From Mariniphaga sp041687215 (lineage in GTDB: Bacteria; Bacteroidota; Bacteroidia; Bacteroidales; Prolixibacteraceae), in the NCBI RefSeq assembly GCF_041687215.1, contig NZ_JAWLCI010000006.1:1-64000 (forward strand): a stretch of DNA of 64,000 bases, written 5' to 3'. The position numbers were made by a program, and so were the translations under genes. The notes below the pieces were generated by a model. It had not been told where the DNA came from, did no database searches, and saw only the letters and a program-made list of their open reading frames with translations. Shown here in pieces: positions 1 to 8,997 of this stretch (position 1 is its first letter; the number at the start of each line of letters is the position of its first letter).

Positions 1-81
1 AGAACAGTCGTAAAATCCAACAGGTGGAAAGGATTTTGGAATGAATTTTCTGAAAGGTATTATACAAAATTAACTGCGTAA
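1..81 (+). CDS. 3' end of an upstream gene (partial)
   Basis: Frame 1 is open from the first base to a TAA at 79-81, giving the last 26 residues of a protein that begins outside the window. The tail is basic and aromatic (it contains NRWKGFWNEF) and is too short to assign. It lies 21 nt before the DUF1961 gene on the same strand, so it is probably an earlier member of the polysaccharide operon. Confidence 0.45.
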   Translation, partial: RTVVKSNRWKGFWNEFSERYYTKLTA

Positions 82-102
82 TATGAGAACTGCACCCCAT
101 TT

Positions 103-888
103 ATGCAATTCTATTTGTTTTTATTTCTGATTTTATTTCCGTTTTTTATTTGGGGGCAGAATTCGGAAAACGTAATTTTCGAAAAGTTGGAAAATGATGT
201 CCACTGGAAATTAGAAATGTCAGATGACTGCACAAACAACTGGCAAACCAACTGGTTCCTCGATGGTGAAATTGCCAAAGTTGAAAACACAGAAAAAGGA
301 ATGCACCTGCAGGCAGGTCCCGAATTCGGCAACGACGCCCATCACATGGTTTTATGGACAAAAAAGTCGTTTCATGGAGATGTAAAAATTGAATTCGATT
401 ACACCAGAACAGACGAAGAAACCAAAGCGGTCAATATTCTTTACATTCAGGCCACCGGAAAAGAAGAAGGGGAATTTGTCAAAGATATCTCACATTGGAA
501 CCATTTGCGCACCGTGCCTTCCATGCGAACCTATTTCAACAACATGAAAACGCTGCACATCAGTTTTGCCGCTTTCCCAAACAATGAGGAAACGAAGGAT
601 TATATTCGTGTGCGCCGGTATCCGGTTTTGCCCGATAAAGGTTTCAGGGAACTGGAAGTGGAGCCCACTTTTTTTGATACCGGTTTATTTAAATCGGGTG
701 AAACGTATATGGTCACGGTTATCAAAACAGACGGACGTTTATACTTTCAAATCATCGGAAAAGAGAAATCAAAAGTTTACTCATGGGATACCAGTCATCT
801 TCCTCCTATAAAAGAAGGAAGAATTGGATTAAGGCACATGTACACACGTTCGGCAATTTATAGTAATTTTAAAATTTGGACAAAATGA
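103..888 (+). CDS. DUF1961 family secreted protein
   Basis: 261 residues with an N-terminal hydrophobic stretch ending in FFIWGQ, a plausible signal peptide, so the protein is probably exported. The rest is beta-rich with many Trp/Tyr and matches my recollection of the DUF1961 family, which has a concanavalin-like lectin/lyase fold and is common beside lyases and sulfatases in Bacteroidota glycan clusters (for example HHMVLWTKKSF near residue 80 and the C-terminal IGLRHMYTRSAIYSNF). Catalysis is not established for it here; binding or cleaving a uronate-containing glycan is an inference from context. It is the first complete gene of an eight-gene + strand operon that runs to 13278. Confidence 0.7.
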   Translation: MQFYLFLFLILFPFFIWGQNSENVIFEKLENDVHWKLEMSDDCTNNWQTNWFLDGEIAKVENTEKGMHLQAGPEFGNDAHHMVLWTKKSFHGDVKIEFDYTRTDEETKAVNILYIQATGKEEGEFVKDISHWNHLRTVPSMRTYFNNMKTLHISFAAFPNNEETKDYIRVRRYPVLPDKGFRELEVEPTFFDTGLFKSGETYMVTVIKTDGRLYFQIIGKEKSKVYSWDTSHLPPIKEGRIGLRHMYTRSAIYSNFKIWTK

Positions 889-970
889 AACTTTGGTTGA
901 AATGTAAATATTATTAAGAATGACAATGAACAGAATAATACAAACTGGTAACCGATAAAAAGATAAACCA

Positions 971-2299
971 ATGAAAAACAATTTACAAATCGCCTTTTTA
1001 GCCATCCTCTTTTTGTTATCCGGTTGTTCATTTAACAAGAATAAAAAATCAGAAAAGGTGGAAAGGCCCAACATTGTGCTGATTATTTCAGACGACCAGA
1101 GTTGGACAGATTACAGTTTTACAGGGCACGAACACATTCAAACTCCGCGTATTGACCAACTGGCAGCGCAGGGTTTAACATTTACGCACGGTTACACAAC
1201 TGCGCCGCTTTGCAGTCCGGCACTGGCTTCCATTGCAACGGGTTTGTATCCGCACCAGCACGGTATTCTGGGCAACGACCCGGTTTTTTCTTCTTCAGAA
1301 AGAAAGTATTCTGCCGAATGGATGCAGGAGCGAATGGAACATTATCGTCCTTTAATTTCGAATTTTGAAGAACTGGAAACCATTGCCGATGTTTTAGGCG
1401 AAAACGGATATACCTCTTTGCAAACCGGCAAATGGTGGCTTGGAAATTTTGCAAGCGGAGGTTTCGAAAAAGGTATGACTCACGGTGATCCCGCACGCGG
1501 TGGTCGTCATGGCGACGAAGGTCTGAAAATTGGACGGGAAGGTCTCGATGAAGTTTACCGGTTTATCGATTCTGCCGAAGAACAAAACAAACCTTTTTAT
1601 GTGTGGTATGCACCGTTTTTACCCCATGCACCACACACTCCGCCCGACAGCCTGAAACAAAAATACCTGCCACTGGCTCCCACCGAAGCTGTGGCAAATT
1701 ACTGGGCTATGTGCGAATGGTTCGATATTACGTGCGGACAACTCATTGATTATGTGGAACATAAAGGATTGAAAAAAAATACATTGTTTGTTTATGTTTG
1801 CGACAATGGCTGGATTCAGGACCCGGACAAATCCAATGTTTATGCGCCCCGCTCGAAACGCGAACCTTATGAGATGGGAATCCGCACGCCAATTATTTTT
1901 AACTGGAACGGAAAAATAGAACCTGAATTTAATACCAAAAATCCGGTAAGCAGCATTGATATTGCCACCACTATTTACAGTATTTGCGGAATTGAACCGC
2001 CTGCCGGATTGCAGGGAATCAATGTGCTCGATACAACGGCTCTGAATAACCGGGAACTTATTTTTGCCGAAACTTTTGCACACGATTTTACGACCATCGA
2101 TTCAAGTTTGTATTACCGCATGGCCATAGATTTTCCATGGAAATTAATCCTTCCGGACAAAACAAACAAACCAGAAGCTGAAACAGAGCTATTTAATATT
2201 GAAAAAGACCCGCATGAAAATGAAAACCTTGCCGGCAGTTTTCCGGATATTGTAAAAGATTTGCAGAAAAAAATAGAAAACTGGTATATTTCGAAATAA
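971..2299 (+). CDS. Sulfatase-family lipoprotein with altered FGly motif
   Basis: 442 residues. The N-terminus ends in LLSGC, a lipobox, so it should be a lipoprotein. The family S1 sulfatase fold is evident: ISDDQ (metal-binding Asp pair) near residue 40, the active-site segment around Cys81, and a late CDNGW metal site near residue 275. The formylglycine segment reads CSPALAS, whereas the family signature is C-x-P/A-x-R: the Arg position is Leu. The anaerobic maturase normally needs that Arg-containing context, so this protein either belongs to a subfamily that tolerates Leu, is matured differently, or is inactive. It lies 12 nt before the sulfatase-rhamnosidase fusion and presumably acts on the same sulfated glycan. 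Confidence 0.85.
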   Translation: MKNNLQIAFLAILFLLSGCSFNKNKKSEKVERPNIVLIISDDQSWTDYSFTGHEHIQTPRIDQLAAQGLTFTHGYTTAPLCSPALASIATGLYPHQHGILGNDPVFSSSERKYSAEWMQERMEHYRPLISNFEELETIADVLGENGYTSLQTGKWWLGNFASGGFEKGMTHGDPARGGRHGDEGLKIGREGLDEVYRFIDSAEEQNKPFYVWYAPFLPHAPHTPPDSLKQKYLPLAPTEAVANYWAMCEWFDITCGQLIDYVEHKGLKKNTLFVYVCDNGWIQDPDKSNVYAPRSKREPYEMGIRTPIIFNWNGKIEPEFNTKNPVSSIDIATTIYSICGIEPPAGLQGINVLDTTALNNRELIFAETFAHDFTTIDSSLYYRMAIDFPWKLILPDKTNKPEAETELFNIEKDPHENENLAGSFPDIVKDLQKKIENWYISK

Positions 2300-2311
2300 A
2301 AATTTAGAATA

Positions 2312-5300
2312 ATGAATTCAATAAAAATCAATTTACTGGTATTGTTGTTTGGCACCTCCGGACTTGTTTCCGGAAACAAAACCGATCAAAAACAAGTTCA
2401 GGACAAACCCAACATCATTTTCATTCTCACCGACGACCAGCGTTGGGATGCATTGGGCTACGCCGGCAACAAAATCATCCAAACGCCTGAAATGGATAAG
2501 CTGGCAGAAAGCGGAGTTTATTTCCGAAACGGAATTGTTACCACTCCCATTTGCTCGGCCAGCCGGGCCAGTATTTTCAGCGGATTGCACGAGCGAACCC
2601 ACAAATATACTTTTCAAACCGGGCCCATTCGTAAAGAATATATGGAAGAATCTTATCCTAAGCTTATAAAAGAGGCTGGATATTATACCGGTTTCTTTGG
2701 GAAATTTGGCGTGAATTTTTCTGAAAAAGAGAAGTTGTTTGATGTGATTGACGATTACGACCGGAACAACCAGTTCAGGGATTACCGGGGATATTTTTAC
2801 AAAACAATAAACGGAGACACGGTTCATCTTACCCGTTACACCGGGCAACAAGCTTTGGATTTTATTGATGATGCCCCCACTGAAAAGCCCTTTTGCCTCT
2901 CGCTGAGTTTTAGCGCGCCACATGCCCACGATGGTGCTCCCCTGCAGTATTTCTGGCAGAAAGAGTCAGGAAAGTTGTATCAAAATATGGAAATGCCCGG
3001 TCCGGAACTGGCCGGTGACAAATATTTTCTGGAACAGCCGCTGCCTGTGCGCGAAGGATTTAACCGTCTGCGCTGGACCTGGCGCTATGACACGCCCGAA
3101 AAATACCAGCACAGCGTAAAAGGCTATTACCGGATGATTTATGGAATAGATCTGGAAATAGCCAAAATCAGAAATAAACTAAAAGAAAAAGGCCTCGATA
3201 AAAATACCGTCATTATTTTGATGGGCGACAATGGTTATTTTTTGGGCGAGCGCCAACTGGCGGGCAAATGGCTGATGTACGACAATTCGGTGCGTGTTCC
3301 GCTCATTGTTTACGATCCGCGGGTAAAACAGCACCGCGATTTGGATGATATGGCATTGAACATCGATGTGCCGGCAACCATGCTCGATTTGGCCGGGGTT
3401 CCGATACCACAATCGTGGCACGGAAAAAGCCTGTTGCCGGTTGTTTCAGGTGCGCAAAAATCACTGGATCGCGACACCATTTTAATCGAACACCTTTGGG
3501 AATTTGAAAACATTCCGCCCAGCGAAGGGGTGCGTACTTCGGAATGGAAATATTTCAGGTATGTAAATGACAAATCATCGGAAGAATTGTACAACCTGAA
3601 AAATGATCCAAAAGAAACCAACAACCTCGTTTCAAAACCGGAATATGCCGAAGTACTGAAGAAACTCAGGAACAAACTGGACAGGCTAACAGAAGAATAT
3701 GCCGATCCGTATTCCGGTGTTCCTACAGGTTTGACCGTTGAATACATTCGCGATCCCCGGTTCACCAAAATTATCGATAGCAAACCAGAATTTAGCTGGT
3801 TTGTCCCGAAAGAAGCGGTCATTCAAAAAGGGTATCAAATCCTGGTTTCTTCAACCAAAGAAAATATTAAGAAAAATATTGGCGATGTGTGGGACAGCGG
3901 AAATGTGCGCAGCAACCAATCTGCCGATATTGAGTTTGGCGGTGAACCCTTGTCGGAAAACACGGAATATTTCTGGAAGGTGCGGATTTTTGATCAGGAC
4001 AACCGGCTCTCGGAATATTCTGAACCACAATATTTTCAAACCGGAGAGTTTGGCGAAAAACTTACATCGCACAACTGGTTTCACGTTGAAAAAATAAAAC
4101 CGGCAGCATTCAATAAGAATGCAGACAGAAGCTATTTTATCGATTTTGGAAAAGCTGCTTTTGGAACACTGGAATTGAATTATAAAGCAGAAAATTCAGA
4201 AACCCTTACCATTCGGCTGGGTGAAAAGTTATTGGACGGAAAAATTGACCGCAACCCCGGCGGAACAATCCGTTATCAGCAAGTTCAGTTGCAGGTTACA
4301 CCGGAAAAGTCACACTACCAGATTGAATTAATTCCCGACGAACGAAATACCAACGAAATGGCCGTGGCTTTGCCCGATTCCTTTCCGGTGATTATGCCAT
4401 TTCGTTATGTGGAAATTGAGGGAGCTCAGAATTTGACTTCGGAAGATATAGTGCAGGTCGCGTATTTTAATTATTTCGAGGAAGAAACAAGCAGTTTTTC
4501 CAGTTCCGATACCATTTTAAATCAGGTTTGGAAAATGTGCAAATATACCCAGAAAGCAACCTCATTTGCCGGAGTTTATGTGGATGGCGACCGCGAACGC
4601 ATTCCCTACGAAGCCGATGCTTACCTAAACCAGTTGAGCCACTATTCAGTGGATAACGAATATGCCATTGCGCGCCGGACCATCGAATATTTTATGGAAA
4701 AACCCACCTGGCCCACAGAGTGGCAGTTGCATGTGGCGCTCATGTTTTTTCAAGATTACATGTACACCGGAAACACTGAGTTGATTGAAAAATATTACGA
4801 ACCACTGAAACACAAAACGCTGATGGAACTCGAAGTTCAGGAAGGTTTGATTAGCACCCATTCGCCCAAACTTACAGGCGAATTTATGGCAAAACTCGGG
4901 TTTGCCGATACCACGCAGCGGGTCCGCGATATTGTGGACTGGCCGCCTGCCCAAAAAGACACGGGCTGGAAACTGCCGAAAGACTGGCCGCAGGGCGAAC
5001 GCGATGGTTTTGTGTTCAGGCCTGTTAACACGGTCATCAATAGTTTTTATTACATGAATATGAAAATTATGGCCGAATTTGCCAGGCTGCTCAACAAACC
5101 CGAAGAAGAGCTGGATTTTGAACTTCGGGCTGCCAAAGCAAAAAAAGCCATCAACGAACATTTGTTTGTCGAAGAGGGTGGTTATTACCGCGATGGAATC
5201 GGAACCGACCACGGTTCGTCACATGCCAACATGATGCCACTGGCTTTTGGCATTGTGCCGGAAGCACACAAAAAAAGTGTGGCTGCGTACCTGAAAACCC

Positions 5301-5845
5301 GCGGAATGGGCCCCAGCGTTTACGGCGCCCAGTTTTTAATGGAAGCGATTTACAACGGTGGCGATGAGGATTATGCGCTCGAACTGATGACCGCTACCCA
5401 CGACCGAAGTTGGTACAACATGATAAAAATTGGTTCCACCATTGCGCTCGAAGCTTGGGACATGCGTTACAAACCCAATGCCGACTGGAACCACGCCTGG
5501 GGCGCTGCGCCGGCAAATATTATTCCCCGTTATTTGTGGGGAATTCAACCCAAAACTCCTGGCTATGAGGTGGTGACCATCAAGCCACAAATGAGTACTT
5601 TAAAAAACAGTTCAATAAAAGTTCCGACCATTCGTGGTGAAATTCGCGGCGAATATAATCGTATAAACAACCGTTTAACCCGGTATAAAATTGAATTGCC
5701 TGCCAATGTAGTGGGTGAATTTAATGCCGGATTTTCTGCCGAAGATGTGGTGACCGTAAACGGAGAACCGGTGAATCTTTCCTTTGGATCGGTTCGTTTG
5801 AGCCCGGGTGTAAACGATATTGAAATTCGCGTCAATTCATTTTAA
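2312..5845 (+). CDS. Sulfatase - GH78 alpha-L-rhamnosidase fusion
   Basis: 1177 residues with a signal peptide (LLVLLFGTSGLVSG). Residues ~30-465 are a family S1 sulfatase with TDDQ, a canonical CSASR motif (Cys81) and a GDNGY metal site. From ~470 (PTGLTVEYIRDPRF) comes an Fn3-like domain typical of bacterial rhamnosidase N-termini, followed by a jelly-roll segment and an (alpha/alpha)6 domain with VDGDRERIPYEADA near residue 755, a hallmark of a GH78 subgroup, and a C-terminal beta-sandwich. One polypeptide can thus desulfate and release rhamnose. I recall a similar fusion in the ulvan cluster of Formosa agariphila; this supports sulfated rhamnose as substrate but does not prove ulvan. The next gene follows after 18 nt. 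Confidence 0.9.
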   Translation: MNSIKINLLVLLFGTSGLVSGNKTDQKQVQDKPNIIFILTDDQRWDALGYAGNKIIQTPEMDKLAESGVYFRNGIVTTPICSASRASIFSGLHERTHKYTFQTGPIRKEYMEESYPKLIKEAGYYTGFFGKFGVNFSEKEKLFDVIDDYDRNNQFRDYRGYFYKTINGDTVHLTRYTGQQALDFIDDAPTEKPFCLSLSFSAPHAHDGAPLQYFWQKESGKLYQNMEMPGPELAGDKYFLEQPLPVREGFNRLRWTWRYDTPEKYQHSVKGYYRMIYGIDLEIAKIRNKLKEKGLDKNTVIILMGDNGYFLGERQLAGKWLMYDNSVRVPLIVYDPRVKQHRDLDDMALNIDVPATMLDLAGVPIPQSWHGKSLLPVVSGAQKSLDRDTILIEHLWEFENIPPSEGVRTSEWKYFRYVNDKSSEELYNLKNDPKETNNLVSKPEYAEVLKKLRNKLDRLTEEYADPYSGVPTGLTVEYIRDPRFTKIIDSKPEFSWFVPKEAVIQKGYQILVSSTKENIKKNIGDVWDSGNVRSNQSADIEFGGEPLSENTEYFWKVRIFDQDNRLSEYSEPQYFQTGEFGEKLTSHNWFHVEKIKPAAFNKNADRSYFIDFGKAAFGTLELNYKAENSETLTIRLGEKLLDGKIDRNPGGTIRYQQVQLQVTPEKSHYQIELIPDERNTNEMAVALPDSFPVIMPFRYVEIEGAQNLTSEDIVQVAYFNYFEEETSSFSSSDTILNQVWKMCKYTQKATSFAGVYVDGDRERIPYEADAYLNQLSHYSVDNEYAIARRTIEYFMEKPTWPTEWQLHVALMFFQDYMYTGNTELIEKYYEPLKHKTLMELEVQEGLISTHSPKLTGEFMAKLGFADTTQRVRDIVDWPPAQKDTGWKLPKDWPQGERDGFVFRPVNTVINSFYYMNMKIMAEFARLLNKPEEELDFELRAAKAKKAINEHLFVEEGGYYRDGIGTDHGSSHANMMPLAFGIVPEAHKKSVAAYLKTRGMGPSVYGAQFLMEAIYNGGDEDYALELMTATHDRSWYNMIKIGSTIALEAWDMRYKPNADWNHAWGAAPANIIPRYLWGIQPKTPGYEVVTIKPQMSTLKNSSIKVPTIRGEIRGEYNRINNRLTRYKIELPANVVGEFNAGFSAEDVVTVNGEPVNLSFGSVRLSPGVNDIEIRVNSF

Positions 5846-5863
5846 ACCAAATATTTACCTGAC

Positions 5864-7798
5864 ATGAAAAAAATTATTTTGATTGTTTTATTGGCATGTT
5901 TTTCATTTGGAGCATTTTCCTATGAAAAACGAAATTTACTTCAAAAAGAGGCTGAAGAAACGAACCTGGCTCAGGCTTTGGTGAATGATTTTTCAACATT
6001 GGATTTTCCTGATTACACCGATCGTGAATTCTGGAATAACTTGCCGGAAACCATACGAAAGGAGTATATTCAGGATGCAGAAGAATACCTGGATTACGAC
6101 TGGCCGATTGTTAAAGCCACCGATTACATCGAAATAATTCGCTCGGGCGACCGGAAACAGGAAGTTTATGCGGCACCGCGGGCTGCCCTCGTGGCGCTGG
6201 TAATGGGTGAACTGGCTGAAGGAAAGGGCCGGTTTACTGACCAAATTGTAAACGGCGCCTGGTATTACAGCGAACAAACCTGGTGGGGCTGGTCGGCGCA
6301 CCTTACCGCACAGAAAGCGCCGCATGGTTTGCCCGATGCCGATGAACCGGTTATAGACCTCGGGGTGGGCGAAATAGCCAATGTTCTATCGTGGACCTGG
6401 TTTTTGTTTAAAGATGAATTCGATAAAATCCACCCGCTCATCTCCAAACGGCTGAAAGACGAAATCATGAAAAAAGCCGTGATTCCTTATTACGAGCGGG
6501 ACGATTTCTGGTGGCAGGGTTTGGATGGTTCGCGGCATGTGAACAACTGGAATCCCTGGACCAACCACAACATGCTAACAGCTATTTTAATTTTGGAGGA
6601 TGATCAACAACAGAAAATTAAAGGGGTGCAAAAAGTGGTTCGCTCGCTCGATGAATTCGTGAATGTGTATCCCGATGATGGCGGTTGCGACGAAGGACCC
6701 AGTTACTGGGGCAGGGCAGGTGCATCGCTTTACCAATGCCTCGACCTGCTGAAACGCGCTACCGGTGGCAAGTTCGATGTGTACGACAATCAGCTCATCA
6801 AAAACATGGGCAATTACATTTACAAAGCCTATATTGATTATCCGTACTTTATAAACTTTGCCGATGCAGATGCCACAACCGGAAGTCGTCCGCAAATTAT
6901 TTACAGCTATGGCAAAGACATTGGCGACCCAACGATGCAAAAATTCGGGGCTTTTCTGGCTGAAAAGCAGGACTGTGGCAAAGAAACACCCGGCGGAAAA
7001 ATCGACGAACAGATTATGCAGTTAATGCATTTGGAAGAAATAAAAAATGCGGAAACGGAAAATGCGCGCATCAGCGATTTTTGGCTGCCGCAAACTGAAG
7101 TGGCCGGCGCCCGCGACCAGGCAGGTTCTTCCGAAGGATTCTTTTTTGCAGCCAAAGGTGGGCACAATGCCGAAAGCCATAACCACAACGATTTGGGAAC
7201 CTGTGTGTTGTATTTCAACGGAAAACCTGCGCTTATTGATCTTGGCCGCGAAACTTACACTGCTAAAACCTTTAGCAGCCGCCGGTATGAAATCTGGACC
7301 ATGCAAAGCCAGTACCATCAACTGCCCAAAATAAACGGCGTGGACCAAATGCAGGGAAGAAATTTTGTGGCCTCGAATACCAACTTTAAAGCCGATGCAA
7401 AAAAAGCGGTGTTCTCAACCGACATTTCCAAAGCCTATCCCGAAGAAGCTGCTGTGAAAAAATGGGTGCGTACGTATCAGCTCGACCGCGGTAAACAGTT
7501 TATTGTTCACGACGATTATGAACTGGAAAAAGTGCTGGACGAACCCACCACCATAAATTTTGTAACCTACTGCAAAGTATCGGAACAGAAACCGGGCATT
7601 TTATTGCTGAAAGGCGACGGATTCGATCTGGAAATGAAATACAACACCAAATCGGTTACACCGCAAATAGAATTTAACGAGGTAACTGACGCCGGCCTCA
7701 GCCGCTACTGGCCCGATGGAATCACCCGAATTGTATTTACGGTAAACAACCCGAAAACCAAAGGAAAAAATGAGGTAGTGATAACAAAGAAGAATTAA
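5864..7798 (+). CDS. Heparinase II/III-like polysaccharide lyase
   Basis: 644 residues with a signal peptide (LIVLLACFSFGAFS). Residues ~30-390 are alpha-helical (toroid) with HVNNWNPWTNHNML near 225; from ~415 a beta-sheet domain follows with GGHNAESHNHNDLGT and ALIDLGRETY, the conserved His/Asn-rich heart of the heparinase II/III-like domain. Such enzymes cleave uronic-acid polysaccharides by beta-elimination in the periplasm. The exact PL family cannot be told by eye (PL12, 15, 17, 21, 33 and 37 share this fold). The two neighbours downstream are also lyase-like, with gaps of 3 and 11 nt, suggesting sequential action on one uronate-containing polymer. Confidence 0.85.
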   Translation: MKKIILIVLLACFSFGAFSYEKRNLLQKEAEETNLAQALVNDFSTLDFPDYTDREFWNNLPETIRKEYIQDAEEYLDYDWPIVKATDYIEIIRSGDRKQEVYAAPRAALVALVMGELAEGKGRFTDQIVNGAWYYSEQTWWGWSAHLTAQKAPHGLPDADEPVIDLGVGEIANVLSWTWFLFKDEFDKIHPLISKRLKDEIMKKAVIPYYERDDFWWQGLDGSRHVNNWNPWTNHNMLTAILILEDDQQQKIKGVQKVVRSLDEFVNVYPDDGGCDEGPSYWGRAGASLYQCLDLLKRATGGKFDVYDNQLIKNMGNYIYKAYIDYPYFINFADADATTGSRPQIIYSYGKDIGDPTMQKFGAFLAEKQDCGKETPGGKIDEQIMQLMHLEEIKNAETENARISDFWLPQTEVAGARDQAGSSEGFFFAAKGGHNAESHNHNDLGTCVLYFNGKPALIDLGRETYTAKTFSSRRYEIWTMQSQYHQLPKINGVDQMQGRNFVASNTNFKADAKKAVFSTDISKAYPEEAAVKKWVRTYQLDRGKQFIVHDDYELEKVLDEPTTINFVTYCKVSEQKPGILLLKGDGFDLEMKYNTKSVTPQIEFNEVTDAGLSRYWPDGITRIVFTVNNPKTKGKNEVVITKKN

Positions 7799-7801
7799 AG
7801 C

Positions 7802-8986
7802 ATGAAATATAAAAAAGTAGAAGCAGGTTTTTTGTTCTTAATCCTATTAATAATATCAGGTTGTTCTGAAAAAGAAGTTCCTTACATTTCAAATGACGAA
7901 CAGCAGTTTATTGTTGAAACCGTCACCGGCTACCTCGATAGTTTGCCAATAACCGTTACTTCCGAAGTGTGCGAACGCAGTGCCGGCGGGCCCAACGACT
8001 TTTATTCCGAAGGCGATTACTGGTGGCCCGACCCTGAAAATCCGGACGGGCCTTACATTCAGCGCGACGGGGAAACCAACCCGGAAAACTTCGTAGCGCA
8101 CAGGCTGGCCATGATTCGCCTGAGCAAGATTGCGGGCAAACAAACTTCGGCCTGGCTGTTAACCGGCGATCAAAAATTTGCCGATGCTGTGGGCCGCCAT
8201 CTGGAAGCCTGGTTTGTGAATCCTGAAACCCGCATGAATCCCAGTCTGAATTATGCACAGGCCATTAAAGGCCGCTTAACTGGGCGCGGAATCGGAATCA
8301 TCGATGCCATTCATTTGATTGAAGTGGCCCGTTCTGTAGAAATTCTGGACCAAAACAAGGCATTACCGGAAAGTTTGGTTTCACCTGTAAAAGCCTGGTT
8401 CTCCGAATTTGTAACCTGGCTCACCACACATCCTTACGGAATAGACGAGATGAACACCAAAAACAACCACGCCACATGCTGGGTGATGCAGGTTGGAATG
8501 TTTGCCCGGCTCACCGAAAATGAAAAAGTGCTGGAATTATGCAGAACCCGTTTTAAAGATATTTTGCTGCCCGACCAAATGGCTGATGACGGCTCTTTTC
8601 CGCTGGAAATCAGACGCACCAAACCCTACGGCTATTCGTTGTTTAACCTCGATGCATTTATGACTGCCGCCGAAATTTTGTCGGACGAAAATCATAACCT
8701 GTACCAATTTTCAACTCCCGATGGAAAAAACCTGGAGTTGGGTGCAGAATTTCTGTTTCCCTATGTGGAAGACAAATCGGAATGGCCCTATGGCGAGGAT
8801 GTGATGTACTGGGACGAGTGGCCGGTGAGGCATCCGTTTTTGCTTTTTGCGGGCAGGGCTTACAACAAACCGGAGTTCATTGAATTGTGGAAAACGCTCG
8901 ATGGCTATCCCGAAACGCAGGAAGTGATTAGAAATCTGCCCATCCGTAATCCGCTGCTTTGGGTAATGGATAAACCCGTTCAATAA
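7802..8986 (+). CDS. Alginate-lyase-superfamily lipoprotein (PL38-like)
   Basis: 394 residues. The N-terminus ends in LIISGCSE, a lipobox, so it should be membrane-anchored. DYWWPDPENPDGPYIQRDG near residue 65, TKNNHATCW near 215 and RRTKPYGYSLFNLDAF near 265 are the blocks of the (alpha/alpha) toroid alginate-lyase superfamily (PF05426). The combination resembles PL38, for which glucuronan and alginate lyase activities have been described as far as I recall; the Asn-Asn-His and Tyr provide the neutraliser and base in related PL5 enzymes. It starts 3 nt after the preceding lyase gene and is probably translationally coupled to it. Exact substrate unknown. Confidence 0.82.
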   Translation: MKYKKVEAGFLFLILLIISGCSEKEVPYISNDEQQFIVETVTGYLDSLPITVTSEVCERSAGGPNDFYSEGDYWWPDPENPDGPYIQRDGETNPENFVAHRLAMIRLSKIAGKQTSAWLLTGDQKFADAVGRHLEAWFVNPETRMNPSLNYAQAIKGRLTGRGIGIIDAIHLIEVARSVEILDQNKALPESLVSPVKAWFSEFVTWLTTHPYGIDEMNTKNNHATCWVMQVGMFARLTENEKVLELCRTRFKDILLPDQMADDGSFPLEIRRTKPYGYSLFNLDAFMTAAEILSDENHNLYQFSTPDGKNLELGAEFLFPYVEDKSEWPYGEDVMYWDEWPVRHPFLLFAGRAYNKPEFIELWKTLDGYPETQEVIRNLPIRNPLLWVMDKPVQ

Positions 8987-8997
8987 AATTTGAAAAT

